Assembly: GCF_014201655.1 (NCBI RefSeq)
Contig: NZ_JACHEX010000002.1
Location: 124,001 to 188,000, forward strand
Length of the DNA stretch: 64,000 bases
Reading direction: 5' to 3'
DNA from: Thermosipho japonicus
GTDB lineage: Bacteria > Thermotogota > Thermotogae > Thermotogales > Fervidobacteriaceae
Numbering within the stretch: the stretch's first letter is position 1; every line of letters starts with the position of its first letter. The position numbers and the translations under genes are program-made. Of this stretch, positions 9,310-18,448 are shown piece by piece. The notes beneath the pieces are model-generated. The model was given only the letters and a program-made list of their open reading frames with translations. It was not told the DNA's origin and did not search any database.

Positions 9310-10095
9310 CTATTTGCACCCTTTATATTTTTCAAAAAGTTTTAAGAAATTATCGTTTGAAAGCTGTTGTGGACGCAATTTTAGATCAAACTCTGAAAAA
9401 CAGTCCAAATTTTTGACAAAACCTTTCAAATTATTCAAAAGAGTTTTTCGCTTTTTTTCAAAACATTTTGATACAAAACTCCAAAATTCTTCTATATTGT
9501 ACTTTTCATAAATTTTTTCCTTACGAGTAAATTTTAATACTACACTATCAACTTGAGGTGGTGGAACAAAATTCCCTTTTGAAACATGTAATACTTTCTC
9601 AATATCTGTAAATGTTTGAACCACAACAGTTAAAAAACTTCTATCCTCACCTGGCTTTGCTAATAATCTATCTCCAACTTCTTTTTGAACCATTAAAACA
9701 GCTGTTGAAAACTTGGAAAAAAGTATTTTTTTTACTATCATTCCCGTTATTGAATATGGTATATTTGAAACAACCTTAAAATTTTCTCCAAGAAGCTTCA
9801 TATCAAATTTTAAAAAATCCTGGTAATAAATTTTAAAATTTTCAAACTCATTAAACCTGTCCAAAATGGGAGTTAATCTTTTGTCTATTTCAACTGCTAC
9901 AACATTTGCTCCTTTTTTAATCAAAAGTTCCGTAATCGTTCCAGCACCGGGACCAATTTCAAGAACAGTTTCACCAGTTTGAATATTTGCATTTTCTATT
10001 ATTTTCTTTGCAATTTCCATATTTGTAAGAAAATTCTGCCCTAGTGACTTTTTTAAGTTTAATTTATATTGCCTTAAATAATCAGCAATTTTCAC
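9310..10095 (-). CDS. rsmA: 16S rRNA (A1518/A1519) dimethyltransferase
   Basis: RsmA/KsgA dimethylates two adjacent adenosines in the 3' terminal hairpin of 16S rRNA late in 30S assembly. Visible are the KKSLGQNFLTN start, SAM motif VLEIGPGAGTITE, acidic VAVEIDKRL, and the catalytic NIPYSITG (an NLPY variant), followed by FVPPPQVDSVVLKF. At 261 residues it is of normal size. It begins with GTG and overlaps the upstream exported-protein gene by 4 bases. Confidence 0.96.
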   Translation of the reverse strand: MKIADYLRQYKLNLKKSLGQNFLTNMEIAKKIIENANIQTGETVLEIGPGAGTITELLIKKGANVVAVEIDKRLTPILDRFNEFENFKIYYQDFLKFDMKLLGENFKVVSNIPYSITGMIVKKILFSKFSTAVLMVQKEVGDRLLAKPGEDRSFLTVVVQTFTDIEKVLHVSKGNFVPPPQVDSVVLKFTRKEKIYEKYNIEEFWSFVSKCFEKKRKTLLNNLKGFVKNLDCFSEFDLKLRPQQLSNDNFLKLFEKYKGCK

Positions 10096-10697
10096 TCTTT
10101 CAACTCCACCTTTACAAAGCCGGGATACTCTAGACTTATTATTTTTCCATTTTCATATTTGATCTTTATACTCTCGTCTTTATACTTTATTTCAAAAATT
10201 TCTCCATTTTTCTTCAAACTCGCTTGTCCAGTTGCAAATTCTGTCTTTGAAGGATTAAAAATTAACTGTGGTACAACAAGCTTAAAATAAGGTATTGGGT
10301 ACTCTAAAAGCCTTTCAATATGTGCCAAAATAAAATTATTATCAAGTATAACAAATTTTCCACCTGAAAGTTTATAACTTGTCTTTGAACCATATCTAGT
10401 CTCATAAACAAAGTTTATTTCATTTCCATCATTTTCCGCCTTTAAAATTCCAGTAAAACTTCCATCAACGGTAAAAGAAGCCACATAATTTTTAAACCAT
10501 AAGCCATCATATACTGTTGTAGCATCAACTGTGTAGACAACTCCATAATCTATCGTGGATATACTTCTATAGGTTTGTGGGTCAACTTTAATCAGCACAG
10601 AAGTCCCGAATGATGTTTCACCAATTTTTATGTTATACACACTTGAAAAAGAAAGTATAAAGATAGATAAAATCAAAAATACGCTTAATCTTCTCAT
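10092..10697 (-). CDS. Exported protein of unknown function
   Basis: The 201-residue protein starts MRRLSVFLILSIFILSFSSV, a Sec signal peptide; the mature part is rich in beta-strand and aromatic residues (VYTVDATTVYDGLWF, YETRYGSKTSYKL, IFEIKYKDESIKIKY). The overall plan resembles the periplasmic lipoprotein-carrier (LolA/LolB-like) fold, but I see no diagnostic motif, so this is only a suggestion. The ATG at 10697 is preferred over the in-frame GTG at 10706 because AGGAG lies 10 bases from the ATG but one base from the GTG. It sits between the GNAT-IspF fusion and rsmA. Confidence 0.75.
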   Translation of the reverse strand: MRRLSVFLILSIFILSFSSVYNIKIGETSFGTSVLIKVDPQTYRSISTIDYGVVYTVDATTVYDGLWFKNYVASFTVDGSFTGILKAENDGNEINFVYETRYGSKTSYKLSGGKFVILDNNFILAHIERLLEYPIPYFKLVVPQLIFNPSKTEFATGQASLKKNGEIFEIKYKDESIKIKYENGKIISLEYPGFVKVELKE

Positions 10698-10710
10698 ACA
10701 ATTCACTCTC

Positions 10711-11709
10711 CTAAATAGATATAATATTGCTTACACACATTGCAGTCATTGCTTTGAGGTTAGTTTCTGGATATACACTATTTCCAGTCTTAAATTTTAT
10801 ACTTACAGGACAATTAATAATCTTTTCTAGATTTTTTGAAATTTCAGCTCTATACTTTCCTAGTCTAAAATCAGTAATTAACACACAGTCAACGCTCTCG
10901 GGGAAAAAACCATTTTCTTTCATGCTCTTTAGAACATTTTCTAAAATGAAAACACTACTTATACCTTTTGGAACATCTTTTTCTGGAAAAAGTTCACCTA
11001 TATCTTTCTTAAGTGAAACACCCACAAAGGAATCTACAATACTATGAATCAAAACATCTGCATCCGAGTGACCATCAAGTCCTATATCTGATTCTATCTC
11101 TATACCACCTAAAATTAATTTTCGATCCTTTTTAATAGGATGGGTATCCCATCCTATTCCACTTGCAATATTCAGCTTCGATTTTTTATGCATTCTAAAT
11201 ATCTTATCATCCAACCCTTTTTCCACAACAAATCCCATTTTTTTATATTTTTCAATCAATTCTTCCGTAACATCCGTCAAAATTCTACTATAATCATGTG
11301 ATATTACAAATCTATATAAAAGCTCATATTCCAAGTAAAAATCTTGTGCAGAAAGAGAAATGATATATACATCATCTACTGAAAAATTCAACAAAATTTG
11401 ACCTATTATAGATGCTAATTTAACACCTGTACCCAAAACTTTCAATCCTAAAATTTTAATCCACTTTTCATATCTATGCCTAAAAGCACTTTTAGAAGCA
11501 TATAGGAGAACACCTAAAATTTTTCCTTCATCACTTTCAATTACAAGTGAATTTTCCATTAAGAAAGGAGGAATATTAAAAAGTATTGCCTTTTTAATTA
11601 TTTCAAAGGCATCTTTTTTAAACAAATAATCAAAGTATTCTTTTTTTTCTTCATATATGAATCTTGCACAATCTATGTAATTGTCTTCGTTAATTTTTGT
11701 AAATTTCAT
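10711..11709 (-). CDS. ispF: Fusion of a GNAT-like domain and IspF (2-C-methyl-D-erythritol 2,4-cyclodiphosphate synthase)
   Basis: The 332-residue protein is about twice the usual IspF length. Residues 178-332 are IspF, the MEP-pathway cyclase releasing CMP: GWDTHPI carries the metal-binding Asp and His, LGGIEIESDIGLDGHSDADVLIHS the third metal ligand, then DIGELFPEKD. The segment that in E. coli reads KATTTE (with Glu135 at the second metal) aligns here with KFKTGN, so a ligand looks replaced. Residues 1-175 look like a GNAT acyltransferase fold (NEDNYIDCARFIYEEK, then a C-terminal YKKMGFVVEKG stretch). The function of that half is unknown. dxs and ispG are also in this window. Confidence 0.85.
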   Translation of the reverse strand: MKFTKINEDNYIDCARFIYEEKKEYFDYLFKKDAFEIIKKAILFNIPPFLMENSLVIESDEGKILGVLLYASKSAFRHRYEKWIKILGLKVLGTGVKLASIIGQILLNFSVDDVYIISLSAQDFYLEYELLYRFVISHDYSRILTDVTEELIEKYKKMGFVVEKGLDDKIFRMHKKSKLNIASGIGWDTHPIKKDRKLILGGIEIESDIGLDGHSDADVLIHSIVDSFVGVSLKKDIGELFPEKDVPKGISSVFILENVLKSMKENGFFPESVDCVLITDFRLGKYRAEISKNLEKIINCPVSIKFKTGNSVYPETNLKAMTAMCVSNIISI

Positions 11710-11721
11710 TTATACACTCTC

Positions 11722-12711
11722 CTATAGTATCTTTAGAAAGTAAAGTATTATAATCAAAAGTCCGGAGAATATCATAGTGGTTATAAAAGCCCAGAAAAGC
11801 TCAGATCCACCAGGAACATTTACATTAGCAGGTTTTACTATTTTTACTTTATGCTCTGAAATTTTTTCTGTATTTTTTTGCTTTTCCCTTAACACATTCT
11901 CATCATATAATAACTTAAATGAAGGACTTACTACAAATTTTCCATAAATTTCATCACCAAGGTCTATTTTACATAAATACAAATATCCCTTCTTTGTAGG
12001 AATCATTTCCTTAGCCAAAATTTTGGCAGGAAATGGTAGGACTTTATTGTCTTCGACAAAATTTTTCGGATATTTTTTTCTTAATTTTTCCTCCAATTTA
12101 TTTATTTCCACAGGAACTACATATATAACATCTCCAACGTCAAACTTAGTAATTGATTCCCCACTTATTGGATCAATAACAGGAAAAAATTCTGGCAATT
12201 TTTCAAGATCAGATCTTTTATACAAGTCACTTATAATTACATCCTCAAAGTCTTCTTTCATATCTAGAACGTTATAAGCCGAATATTCCTCCAGCGTCAA
12301 ACCATCTGCTACTACCTCCAAGTCAGGTTTTGGAGACCATTCTTCAATTAAACCGGTCAAAATAACCTTCAAAAGTTCCATGTCATTTTCCTTTACTGCA
12401 GCCGTAATTTCAATACCTATAGCAATTTTTCCTCTTTTATTAAAGATTGTATTTAAAAATGAATTAAAAGAAATTGTCAAATCTTCAACGACTGATTCTT
12501 TCATCAGTTCATTTTTTAACTTGTTATATTTCTCCTTAAAATCTAAAATATTATCATTTAAGTCTATCTCATCTAATTGCTCAGAAAATCTAAGTGGTAC
12601 CATTAAAAAATCAAAATCTGGAGCATTATTAGCTTTCCCAAAAAGAAAACCAACAAATTCTTCCGCAGTAGCTTTACTTCTTCCTTTTACCTTAACAAAA
12701 TATAGGTCCAT
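11722..12711 (-). CDS. Tail-anchored membrane protein of unknown function (possibly DUF4899)
   Basis: The 329-residue protein is soluble for about 300 residues and ends in one hydrophobic helix (residues about 303-327, ending IIILYFLKIL), with a proline-rich stretch just before it. This is a C-terminal anchor with the bulk in the cytoplasm. I believe proteins of this type are annotated as DUF4899 in Thermotogae, but that is from memory. It lies 12 bases after glgC and 12 before the GNAT-IspF gene on the same strand. No catalytic motif is visible. Confidence 0.7.
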   Translation of the reverse strand: MDLYFVKVKGRSKATAEEFVGFLFGKANNAPDFDFLMVPLRFSEQLDEIDLNDNILDFKEKYNKLKNELMKESVVEDLTISFNSFLNTIFNKRGKIAIGIEITAAVKENDMELLKVILTGLIEEWSPKPDLEVVADGLTLEEYSAYNVLDMKEDFEDVIISDLYKRSDLEKLPEFFPVIDPISGESITKFDVGDVIYVVPVEINKLEEKLRKKYPKNFVEDNKVLPFPAKILAKEMIPTKKGYLYLCKIDLGDEIYGKFVVSPSFKLLYDENVLREKQKNTEKISEHKVKIVKPANVNVPGGSELFWAFITTMIFSGLLIIILYFLKIL

Positions 12712-12723
12712 TCATTAAACCCC

Positions 12724-13962
12724 CTATACATAATCACCTGAACTTAAATTCTTATTTACAATCTTATCAATTCCAACAACACAGTTTTTACCAATTTCAA
12801 CTTTACTTTCAATAATACTATCCATACCAATAACAGTTATTTCTGAATTGTAAACCTTTTTATTTAATTTGCTTTCTGCAAATTCTCCAACTCCAATCTT
12901 TACAAAATCTCCAATTACCACATTTTCAGCAATTATAGCATTTTCAATATAGCAATTTTCACCAATTCTTACATTACTCATTATAACTGAATTTTTGACA
13001 ATTGAACCTTTCCCAATTTCCACACCTTGCGCAAGAACAGAATTTGAAACCGCACCATAAATTTCACATCCTTCACTAATCAGTGAATTTTTAACTTTTG
13101 TACTATCTGCTATGTAAGCAGGTGGCATTTCTTTAGAATGAGTATAAATACGCCAATTTTCATCATGAATGTTAAACGGTGGTATTGGTCTTGTGAGTTC
13201 TAAGTTAGATTCCCAGTATGAATAAATTGTTCCTACATCTTTCCAATAACCATCAAATGGAAATGCAAAAACTCTTTCTGTTTGAATAATCTTTGGAATG
13301 ATATCTTTACCAAAATCATGAGAGCTCTGATCATTTTTCGCATCTTCAATTAATGCTTCTCTTATAAAACTCCACTGGAAAACATAAATTCCTAATGAAG
13401 CAAGTGTTGATTTAGGCTGTTTAGGTTTTTCTTGAAATTCTATTATTCTATTTTCAAGATCAGTAACCATTATACCAAATCTACTAGCTTCGGATAGTGG
13501 AACTTCCATACACGCAACAGTTGCAAGTGCACTTTTAGCTTTATGATAATCAAGTAGTTCATTATAGTCCATTGAGTAGATATGATCTCCTGATAAAATA
13601 ACAACATATTCCGGATTATAATCATCTACAAATTCTATATTCCTATAAACAGCATCTGCTGTACCATTATACCAAACACCCTTTTTTTCAGTATAATAGG
13701 GCTGTAAAATAGTTACTCCTCCATCTTTTCTATCTAAATCCCAAGGTTTACCTATTCCTATATGCTGATTCAAAAGATGTGGTTTATATTGTGTCAAAAC
13801 TCCGATTTTATAAATTCCTGAATTAACACAATTACTTAATGTAAAATCAATAAGTCTATATTTCCCTCCAAATTGAACGGCAGGTTTTGCTATCTTTTCA
13901 GTTAATACTCCAAGTCTTGTACCTTGACCACCAGCTAAAATAAGCGCAACAACATTCTTCAC
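12724..13962 (-). CDS. glgC: Glucose-1-phosphate adenylyltransferase, catalytic subunit
   Basis: GlgC makes ADP-glucose, the glucosyl donor for glycogen. The 412-residue protein has the nucleotide loop [22 protein letters not shown] with the catalytic arginine, then [37 protein letters not shown] and a left-handed beta-helix repeat region ([17 protein letters not shown] and onward) in the last 110 residues. The start is a GTG with GGGG 8 bases upstream. It follows the glgD-like gene by 11 bases, so the two subunits should be made together and probably form a heterotetramer. Confidence 0.96.
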   Translation of the reverse strand: MKNVVALILAGGQGTRLGVLTEKIAKPAVQFGGKYRLIDFTLSNCVNSGIYKIGVLTQYKPHLLNQHIGIGKPWDLDRKDGGVTILQPYYTEKKGVWYNGTADAVYRNIEFVDDYNPEYVVILSGDHIYSMDYNELLDYHKAKSALATVACMEVPLSEASRFGIMVTDLENRIIEFQEKPKQPKSTLASLGIYVFQWSFIREALIEDAKNDQSSHDFGKDIIPKIIQTERVFAFPFDGYWKDVGTIYSYWESNLELTRPIPPFNIHDENWRIYTHSKEMPPAYIADSTKVKNSLISEGCEIYGAVSNSVLAQGVEIGKGSIVKNSVIMSNVRIGENCYIENAIIAENVVIGDFVKIGVGEFAESKLNKKVYNSEITVIGMDSIIESKVEIGKNCVVGIDKIVNKNLSSGDYV

Positions 13963-13973
13963 GCTATCAACCC

Positions 13974-15089
13974 CTATATTATAGTCCTCTTCTCAAGTAC
14001 TACTAATTCATCTTCTCCAATTATAACTTGACCTTCTCTAACATGGCAATCTTTATCCAGGATAGCATTCTTTACAACAGCACCCTCCTCAATTACAGTA
14101 CCTTGCATAATTATTGAATTTTCTATTTTTGCACCAGCCTTTACAACCGTACCTCTAAACAAAACAGAATTTTTCACACTACCTGAAATAATACTACCAT
14201 CTGCAACTATAGAGTTTACAACTTCTGAATTGGATGTAAATTTTGCAGGTGGAAAATCTTTTAATTTAGTGTACACTTTACCATTTTGATAAAACAATTC
14301 TTCCCTTACATTTCTATCATTAATAATATCCATATTTATTTTGAAATATTCATCAACACCCTTTTTAATATTTCTCCAATATCCCTTAAAATCATATGCA
14401 TAAACATTAAGTTCATCAAGTCGAGGCAATATAACATCTAGTAAAAGATCATTTCCTCCATTAGGCACCGTCGAATATAGCAACTCCATCAAAAGATGCT
14501 TATTGATAAAGTATATCCCCAAAAATGCTCTTCTAGTTGGCGGATTCTTTACTTTTTCATAAAATTTAGTAATTTTCATATTTTCATCTACAATAACACT
14601 TCCATATTGACTTATGTCGTACGTATCATCAAGTTCTTTTGTTATAAGAGTTATATCCGCACCTTTTGAAAAATGATACATATAAAGATCGCTATAATTC
14701 ATTTTGTAAATATGATCTCCAGAGCCTATCAATACATAATCCTCTTCTCCACGTCTTAGTATGGTCATATTTTGAAATATTGCATCTGCAGTACCTTTAT
14801 ACCAATATTCACCAGAAAAACCTATATAAGGTTGCAAAATAAATAAACCACCTTTTTTCCTATCCAAATCCCATTCTTTACCAGAGCCAAGGTGATCCAT
14901 TAAACTTCTAGGGTTATATTGTGTAAGAACTCCCACTTTTATAATTCCAGAATTAACCATGTTACTCAAAGTAAAATCTATTGCTCTATATTTCCCAGCT
15001 ATAGGTAGGGCTGCACTTGCACGTTTGTAAACTAGCTTTCCAAGATTCTCACTTTTTCCTCCTGCAAGAATTAAGCCTAATACTTTCAA
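13974..15089 (-). CDS. glgD: GlgD-like regulatory subunit of glucose-1-phosphate adenylyltransferase
   Basis: The 371-residue protein is a paralogue of the adjacent glgC product (both have [16 protein letters not shown]-type and GDHIYKMNY-type motifs and a C-terminal beta-helix). Its nucleotide loop reads [17 protein letters not shown], lacking the GTR arginine needed for catalysis. This matches GlgD subunits of Firmicutes and Thermotogae, which are non-catalytic but modulate GlgC. It starts with TTG at 15089 after an AGGTGA site and lies 4 bases downstream of deoC. Confidence 0.9.
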   Translation of the reverse strand: MKVLGLILAGGKSENLGKLVYKRASAALPIAGKYRAIDFTLSNMVNSGIIKVGVLTQYNPRSLMDHLGSGKEWDLDRKKGGLFILQPYIGFSGEYWYKGTADAIFQNMTILRRGEEDYVLIGSGDHIYKMNYSDLYMYHFSKGADITLITKELDDTYDISQYGSVIVDENMKITKFYEKVKNPPTRRAFLGIYFINKHLLMELLYSTVPNGGNDLLLDVILPRLDELNVYAYDFKGYWRNIKKGVDEYFKINMDIINDRNVREELFYQNGKVYTKLKDFPPAKFTSNSEVVNSIVADGSIISGSVKNSVLFRGTVVKAGAKIENSIIMQGTVIEEGAVVKNAILDKDCHVREGQVIIGEDELVVLEKRTII

Positions 15090-15093
15090 TATA

Positions 15094-15816
15094 TCACCTA
15101 CCTTTAACTATATCAATTCCAGAACTTGTTCCAATACTATTTGCACCTGCCTTTATCATATTTACTGCATCCTCATATGTTTTTACACCACCAGATGCCT
15201 TGACACCCATACCTTCTCCAACAACCCATCTCATTAAATTTACATCTTCAACCTTTGCTCCAGCTGTTCCAAAACCTGTAGATGTCTTAACAAATGCTGC
15301 GCCTGCCTCTTTAGAAATCACACATGCTGCTACTTTTTCTTCATCAGTCAAATAACATGTTTCAATAATAACCTTAACAGGCACATTGGCAGCTTCAACA
15401 ACAGCCTTAATGTCGTCATAAATATACTCATAATTTTTTTGTTTTAGGTAGCCAATGTGAATTACCATATCAACTTCGTCAGCACCATCTGCAACTGCAA
15501 CTTTCGTTTCTTCTACCTTTGCTTTTGTAGATGTTGCTCCCAACGGAAAACCTATAACTGTAACTAATTTAACATCCGTTCCATCTAATTGTTTTTTAAC
15601 AAGAGGTACAAACGAAGGATTTACACATACACCTCTAAAGTTATATTCTTTTGCTTGCTGACATAACTTCAAAATATCTTCTTCAGTTGCCGTGGCCTTT
15701 AAGTTTGTATGTTCAATGTACTTATTAACATCTCTAACTTCTATGTTCTTTAATTCAAACTTGTAGCTTTCTTTAAACTCTCTAATTTTTTCCTCCACAA
15801 TTTTTTTTATATCCAT
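15094..15816 (-). CDS. deoC: Deoxyribose-phosphate aldolase
   Basis: DeoC splits 2-deoxyribose 5-phosphate into glyceraldehyde 3-phosphate and acetaldehyde for deoxynucleoside salvage. The 240-residue protein shows [47 protein letters not shown] and the Schiff-base lysine in [14 protein letters not shown], then [14 protein letters not shown]. The ATG at 15816 lies 10 bases after GGAG; the upstream in-frame GTG at 15825 is one base from it. Neighbours are smpB upstream and glgD downstream. Confidence 0.95.
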   Translation of the reverse strand: MDIKKIVEEKIREFKESYKFELKNIEVRDVNKYIEHTNLKATATEEDILKLCQQAKEYNFRGVCVNPSFVPLVKKQLDGTDVKLVTVIGFPLGATSTKAKVEETKVAVADGADEVDMVIHIGYLKQKNYEYIYDDIKAVVEAANVPVKVIIETCYLTDEEKVAACVISKEAGAAFVKTSTGFGTAGAKVEDVNLMRWVVGEGMGVKASGGVKTYEDAVNMIKAGANSIGTSSGIDIVKGR

Positions 15817-15831
15817 ATTCTTCACACTCCT

Positions 15832-16281
15832 TTACCTATTTCTTTTTAAATATTCATTTATTTTTCTATTAATTTCTTTCTTTTTAATATCTTCTCTTTT
15901 ATCATACTTTTTCTTTCCCTTTGCAACAGCGATCTCAACTTTTACTAATCCTCTTGAGTTAAAATAAATCTTTGTAGGTATTATGGTAAGCCCTTGTTCC
16001 TTAACTTTACCAATAAGTCTATGAATCTCCTTTTTGTGAAGTAACAATCTTCTAGGTCTTTCTGGATCATGGTTATTTAAATTGCCATTTCTATATTGTG
16101 GAATATTTAAATTTAAAAGAAAAACCTCTCCATTTTTAATTCGACAAAAGCTGTCTTTAAAATTCGCTCCCGACTCTCTTAAAGATTTAACCTCTGTTCC
16201 CCTAAGTTCAATTCCTGCTTCATATGTTTCCAAAATATTGTAATCTGAATATGCTTTTTTGTTTGTAGCTATTACTTTCAT
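15832..16281 (-). CDS. smpB: SsrA-binding protein SmpB
   Basis: SmpB delivers tmRNA to stalled ribosomes for trans-translation. The 149-residue protein has the OB-fold core ([30 protein letters not shown]), the [16 protein letters not shown] segment, and the basic C-terminal tail ([19 protein letters not shown]) that enters the mRNA channel. The ATG at 16281 is chosen because AGG lies 8 bases upstream; an in-frame GTG at 16290 overlaps the site. It is immediately downstream of gatC. No tmRNA gene was found in the window. Confidence 0.95.
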   Translation of the reverse strand: MKVIATNKKAYSDYNILETYEAGIELRGTEVKSLRESGANFKDSFCRIKNGEVFLLNLNIPQYRNGNLNNHDPERPRRLLLHKKEIHRLIGKVKEQGLTIIPTKIYFNSRGLVKVEIAVAKGKKKYDKREDIKKKEINRKINEYLKRNR

Positions 16282-16290
16282 ATACTTCAC

Positions 16291-16587
16291 CTACTTGTGT
16301 ATTCCTGGTACTTTTAGATAATTACCTTCTCTTTCAGGAAAATTCTTCCTTATACTTTCTACATTTTCAAAATTAACAACACCATTTTCCCTAAGAGATG
16401 CACTAGACTCTAGAGGAGTATACATTGGCTCAATACCTTCTGTATCAACATTATTCAATAATTCAAAATAATCAACTATTTTTTGCATTTCATTAATAAA
16501 TTCTTGCTTATTTTCAATTTCCAGTCTTGCTAATTTTGCAATTTCTTCAATCAACTTTTCATCTATTTTCAAGTCAAACACCTCCAT
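16291..16587 (-). CDS. gatC: Asp/Glu-tRNA amidotransferase subunit C
   Basis: GatC is the small subunit of GatCAB, which converts Asp-tRNA(Asn) or Glu-tRNA(Gln) to the amidated form. The 98-residue protein has the KLIEEIAKLARLEI start, the MQKIVDYFELLNNVDTEGIEPMYTP core and the PEREGNYLKVPGI end typical of the family. gatA and gatB are not in the window. It lies 3 bases after csrA and just before smpB. Confidence 0.93.
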   Translation of the reverse strand: MEVFDLKIDEKLIEEIAKLARLEIENKQEFINEMQKIVDYFELLNNVDTEGIEPMYTPLESSASLRENGVVNFENVESIRKNFPEREGNYLKVPGIHK

Positions 16588-16590
16588 GTA

Positions 16591-16812
16591 CTATTTTTTC
16601 TTAAAAAATCCAGGTAAATTCTTTATATCAAATTTTACTGCCTCTTTATTTTCTTTTAAAAGTTCTTCATATAATTCCTTTCTTAAAACCTTAATATCTT
16701 TTGGTGCTTCTATTCCTATCTTTATTTCTCCACCATCTATCTTTAAGATTTTAATTTCTATATCATTACCAATTATTATGCTCTGACCTATTTTTCTTGA
16801 TAAAACAAGCAC
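16591..16812 (-). CDS. csrA: Carbon storage regulator CsrA
   Basis: CsrA is a small RNA-binding dimer that represses translation by covering ribosome sites with GGA motifs. The 73-residue protein starts MLVLSRKIGQSIIIGNDIEIKIL and continues GGEIKIGIEAPKDIKVLRKELYEEL, the canonical fold. It lies 10 bases downstream of fliW, which encodes its protein antagonist. In flagellated bacteria this pair couples flagellin synthesis to secretion; flagellin itself is not in the window. Confidence 0.96.
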   Translation of the reverse strand: MLVLSRKIGQSIIIGNDIEIKILKIDGGEIKIGIEAPKDIKVLRKELYEELLKENKEAVKFDIKNLPGFFKKK

Positions 16813-16822
16813 TTAAATCACC

Positions 16823-17260
16823 TCATTCTTGAAAAGAAAACTCCGAAAGTTTGTGTTTTATTTTATACTTTTCCGTGTCTAAAATGATCTGTTTTCCTTT
16901 TCCTTTTTCCATATTAATAACTATTGGTGCTCTTAAATTTACTGTGGTATCTTCTGGGTGCCCAGATGGTATAGTTAAAATAGCCCATACAGCAACTTTT
17001 TCCTTATCCTCTATCTCAAGCTCTTTTATATCTTCATCAGAAATCTCAATCTCATAATTTTTATCAACAATCCATGGATCAATTATTGGAAGTGAAATAT
17101 TTTTATCCTCAAGAGATACAAGCCAAAGTATTGGCAAAGTATCTTTTAATGAGATCACAGAAAATTTTCTCAAGTGCTCAAAACCAGGAATCCCTTTTTC
17201 AAAAGTTATTATTTCATTTTCATTTATCTCAATTTCCCCTAATCTAGTATTATATTTCAA
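16823..17260 (-). CDS. fliW: Flagellar assembly factor FliW
   Basis: FliW binds and inhibits CsrA, and is released when it binds free flagellin. The 145-residue sequence shows family features: NEIITFEKGIPGFEHLRKFSVI, then LWLVSLEDKNISLPIIDPW, and TIPSGHPEDTTVNLRAPIVIN. It starts at a TTG (17260) seven bases after GAGG. It lies between the esterase gene and csrA; the fliW-csrA order is conserved in many flagellated bacteria. Confidence 0.95.
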   Translation of the reverse strand: MKYNTRLGEIEINENEIITFEKGIPGFEHLRKFSVISLKDTLPILWLVSLEDKNISLPIIDPWIVDKNYEIEISDEDIKELEIEDKEKVAVWAILTIPSGHPEDTTVNLRAPIVINMEKGKGKQIILDTEKYKIKHKLSEFSFQE

Positions 17261-17264
17261 CTTT

Positions 17265-18035
17265 TCACCTCATTTCATACCATTCAAAGATCGTAGAATA
17301 AAATTCTTCAGACCATTCATTATCTTCAAATATTTCGTGATAAGCGCCTTCAAATCTAACTAATTTTTTATTTTCCTTCATAAGCTGTAAATTATTGAAA
17401 AATAAATAGCTACCCTGTGGTGGCGTAACTTTGTCAGCAGTACCAACAAGTATCATAGTCGGTACAGAAATAATCCCCACTTTTTCATGGGCCAATTTTA
17501 CATTTTTTAATAAACTTCTTGCAAGTTTTATACTTATCTTATCATGTACAAGCTCATCACTTATATATTTCTCAACAGCTTCCTCATTCCTGGATAAATC
17601 TTTTGGATCTATTCCATTTCTTAACGTAAGCGCTGGATAAATTATGCTAAATAAATTTAAAAGTAAAAGTTGTGAAAACTTTGGTGAAAGAAATAATGCC
17701 GGAGAAGAAACTACTAAAGATCTGACTCTTTGTAAGTTTTCTTGGGTGTATCTAATTGAAATTAGACCGCCTAAACTGTGGCCAAAGATATGAAACTTTT
17801 CAATGTTATTTTCATTAGTTAGATCATTTATTACAGATATAACCTCTTCAATAGATGTATGTCCCCGCTTTCCTGGACTTTTTCCATGACCAGGAAGGTC
17901 AAAACCAAGAACAGCGTACCCCCTGTCAGCTAAACCATCAATTAATTTTTCATACCTTCCAATATGCTCTCCAAGTCCATGAACTACAACGACCCATCCC
18001 TTTCTAGGTTCACCTTTTTTAATCGAATATATCAA
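17265..18035 (-). CDS. Alpha/beta hydrolase, monoacylglycerol lipase/lysophospholipase type
   Basis: The 256-residue protein is an alpha/beta-hydrolase with the oxyanion region VVVHGLGEHIGRY, the nucleophile elbow FGHSLGGLISIRY (serine near residue 86), an acid in the LVGTADKVTPP segment and the histidine in FEGAYHEIFED. The GLGEH and HGKSPGKRGHTS motifs are characteristic of monoglyceride lipases and lysophospholipases. No signal peptide is present, so it is cytoplasmic. It begins at TTG 18035 and overlaps the RseC-like gene by 4 bases. The substrate is inferred from the family only. Confidence 0.85.
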   Translation of the reverse strand: MIYSIKKGEPRKGWVVVVHGLGEHIGRYEKLIDGLADRGYAVLGFDLPGHGKSPGKRGHTSIEEVISVINDLTNENNIEKFHIFGHSLGGLISIRYTQENLQRVRSLVVSSPALFLSPKFSQLLLLNLFSIIYPALTLRNGIDPKDLSRNEEAVEKYISDELVHDKISIKLARSLLKNVKLAHEKVGIISVPTMILVGTADKVTPPQGSYLFFNNLQLMKENKKLVRFEGAYHEIFEDNEWSEEFYSTIFEWYEMR

Positions 18036-18439
18036 CCTACTCCCCCCTTGTTTACATGTCTAACATCAACTATTTTCGGTTTATATCTTTTATCCCAAAT
18101 TCTAAACACTGCAAAAGCCCCACTCATAAATAAAAGACCTATCAAAAAGCTAAAATAATCAGAAAGTTTTAAATACGTTCCAAGACCTACCCCAAAAACT
18201 AAAAGTATCACTGGAAGTCCGTACAAAATAAAAGCAAGCAAAGCTGGACGATATTTTAAATCTAAAATAACAAAATCTCCAGGAAAATACTCAAATTTAT
18301 TATCTTTTTCCACTTTTAATTGCTCTACAGACTTTACATTACAACTACCTGATATTGCACATGAACCACAAGCACTTGTGTCACGTTCAAGATAAATATA
18401 TTTTTCATCTACTTTTGCTATAGTAAATAATTCTTTCAT
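18032..18439 (-). CDS. RseC/MucC-like membrane protein (SoxR-reducing system family)
   Basis: The 135-residue protein has an N-terminal four-cysteine motif (CGSCAISGSC, residues about 23-33 plus neighbours) and two transmembrane helices at about residues 72-95 and 100-120. This is the arrangement of RseC/MucC proteins, whose family members modulate sigma-E or take part in reducing SoxR. Neither SoxR nor an Rnf complex is nearby, so its partner here is unknown. It lies 9 bases after the fakA-like gene. Confidence 0.8.
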   Translation of the reverse strand: MKELFTIAKVDEKYIYLERDTSACGSCAISGSCNVKSVEQLKVEKDNKFEYFPGDFVILDLKYRPALLAFILYGLPVILLVFGVGLGTYLKLSDYFSFLIGLLFMSGAFAVFRIWDKRYKPKIVDVRHVNKGGVG

Positions 18440-18448
18440 ATTATCACC

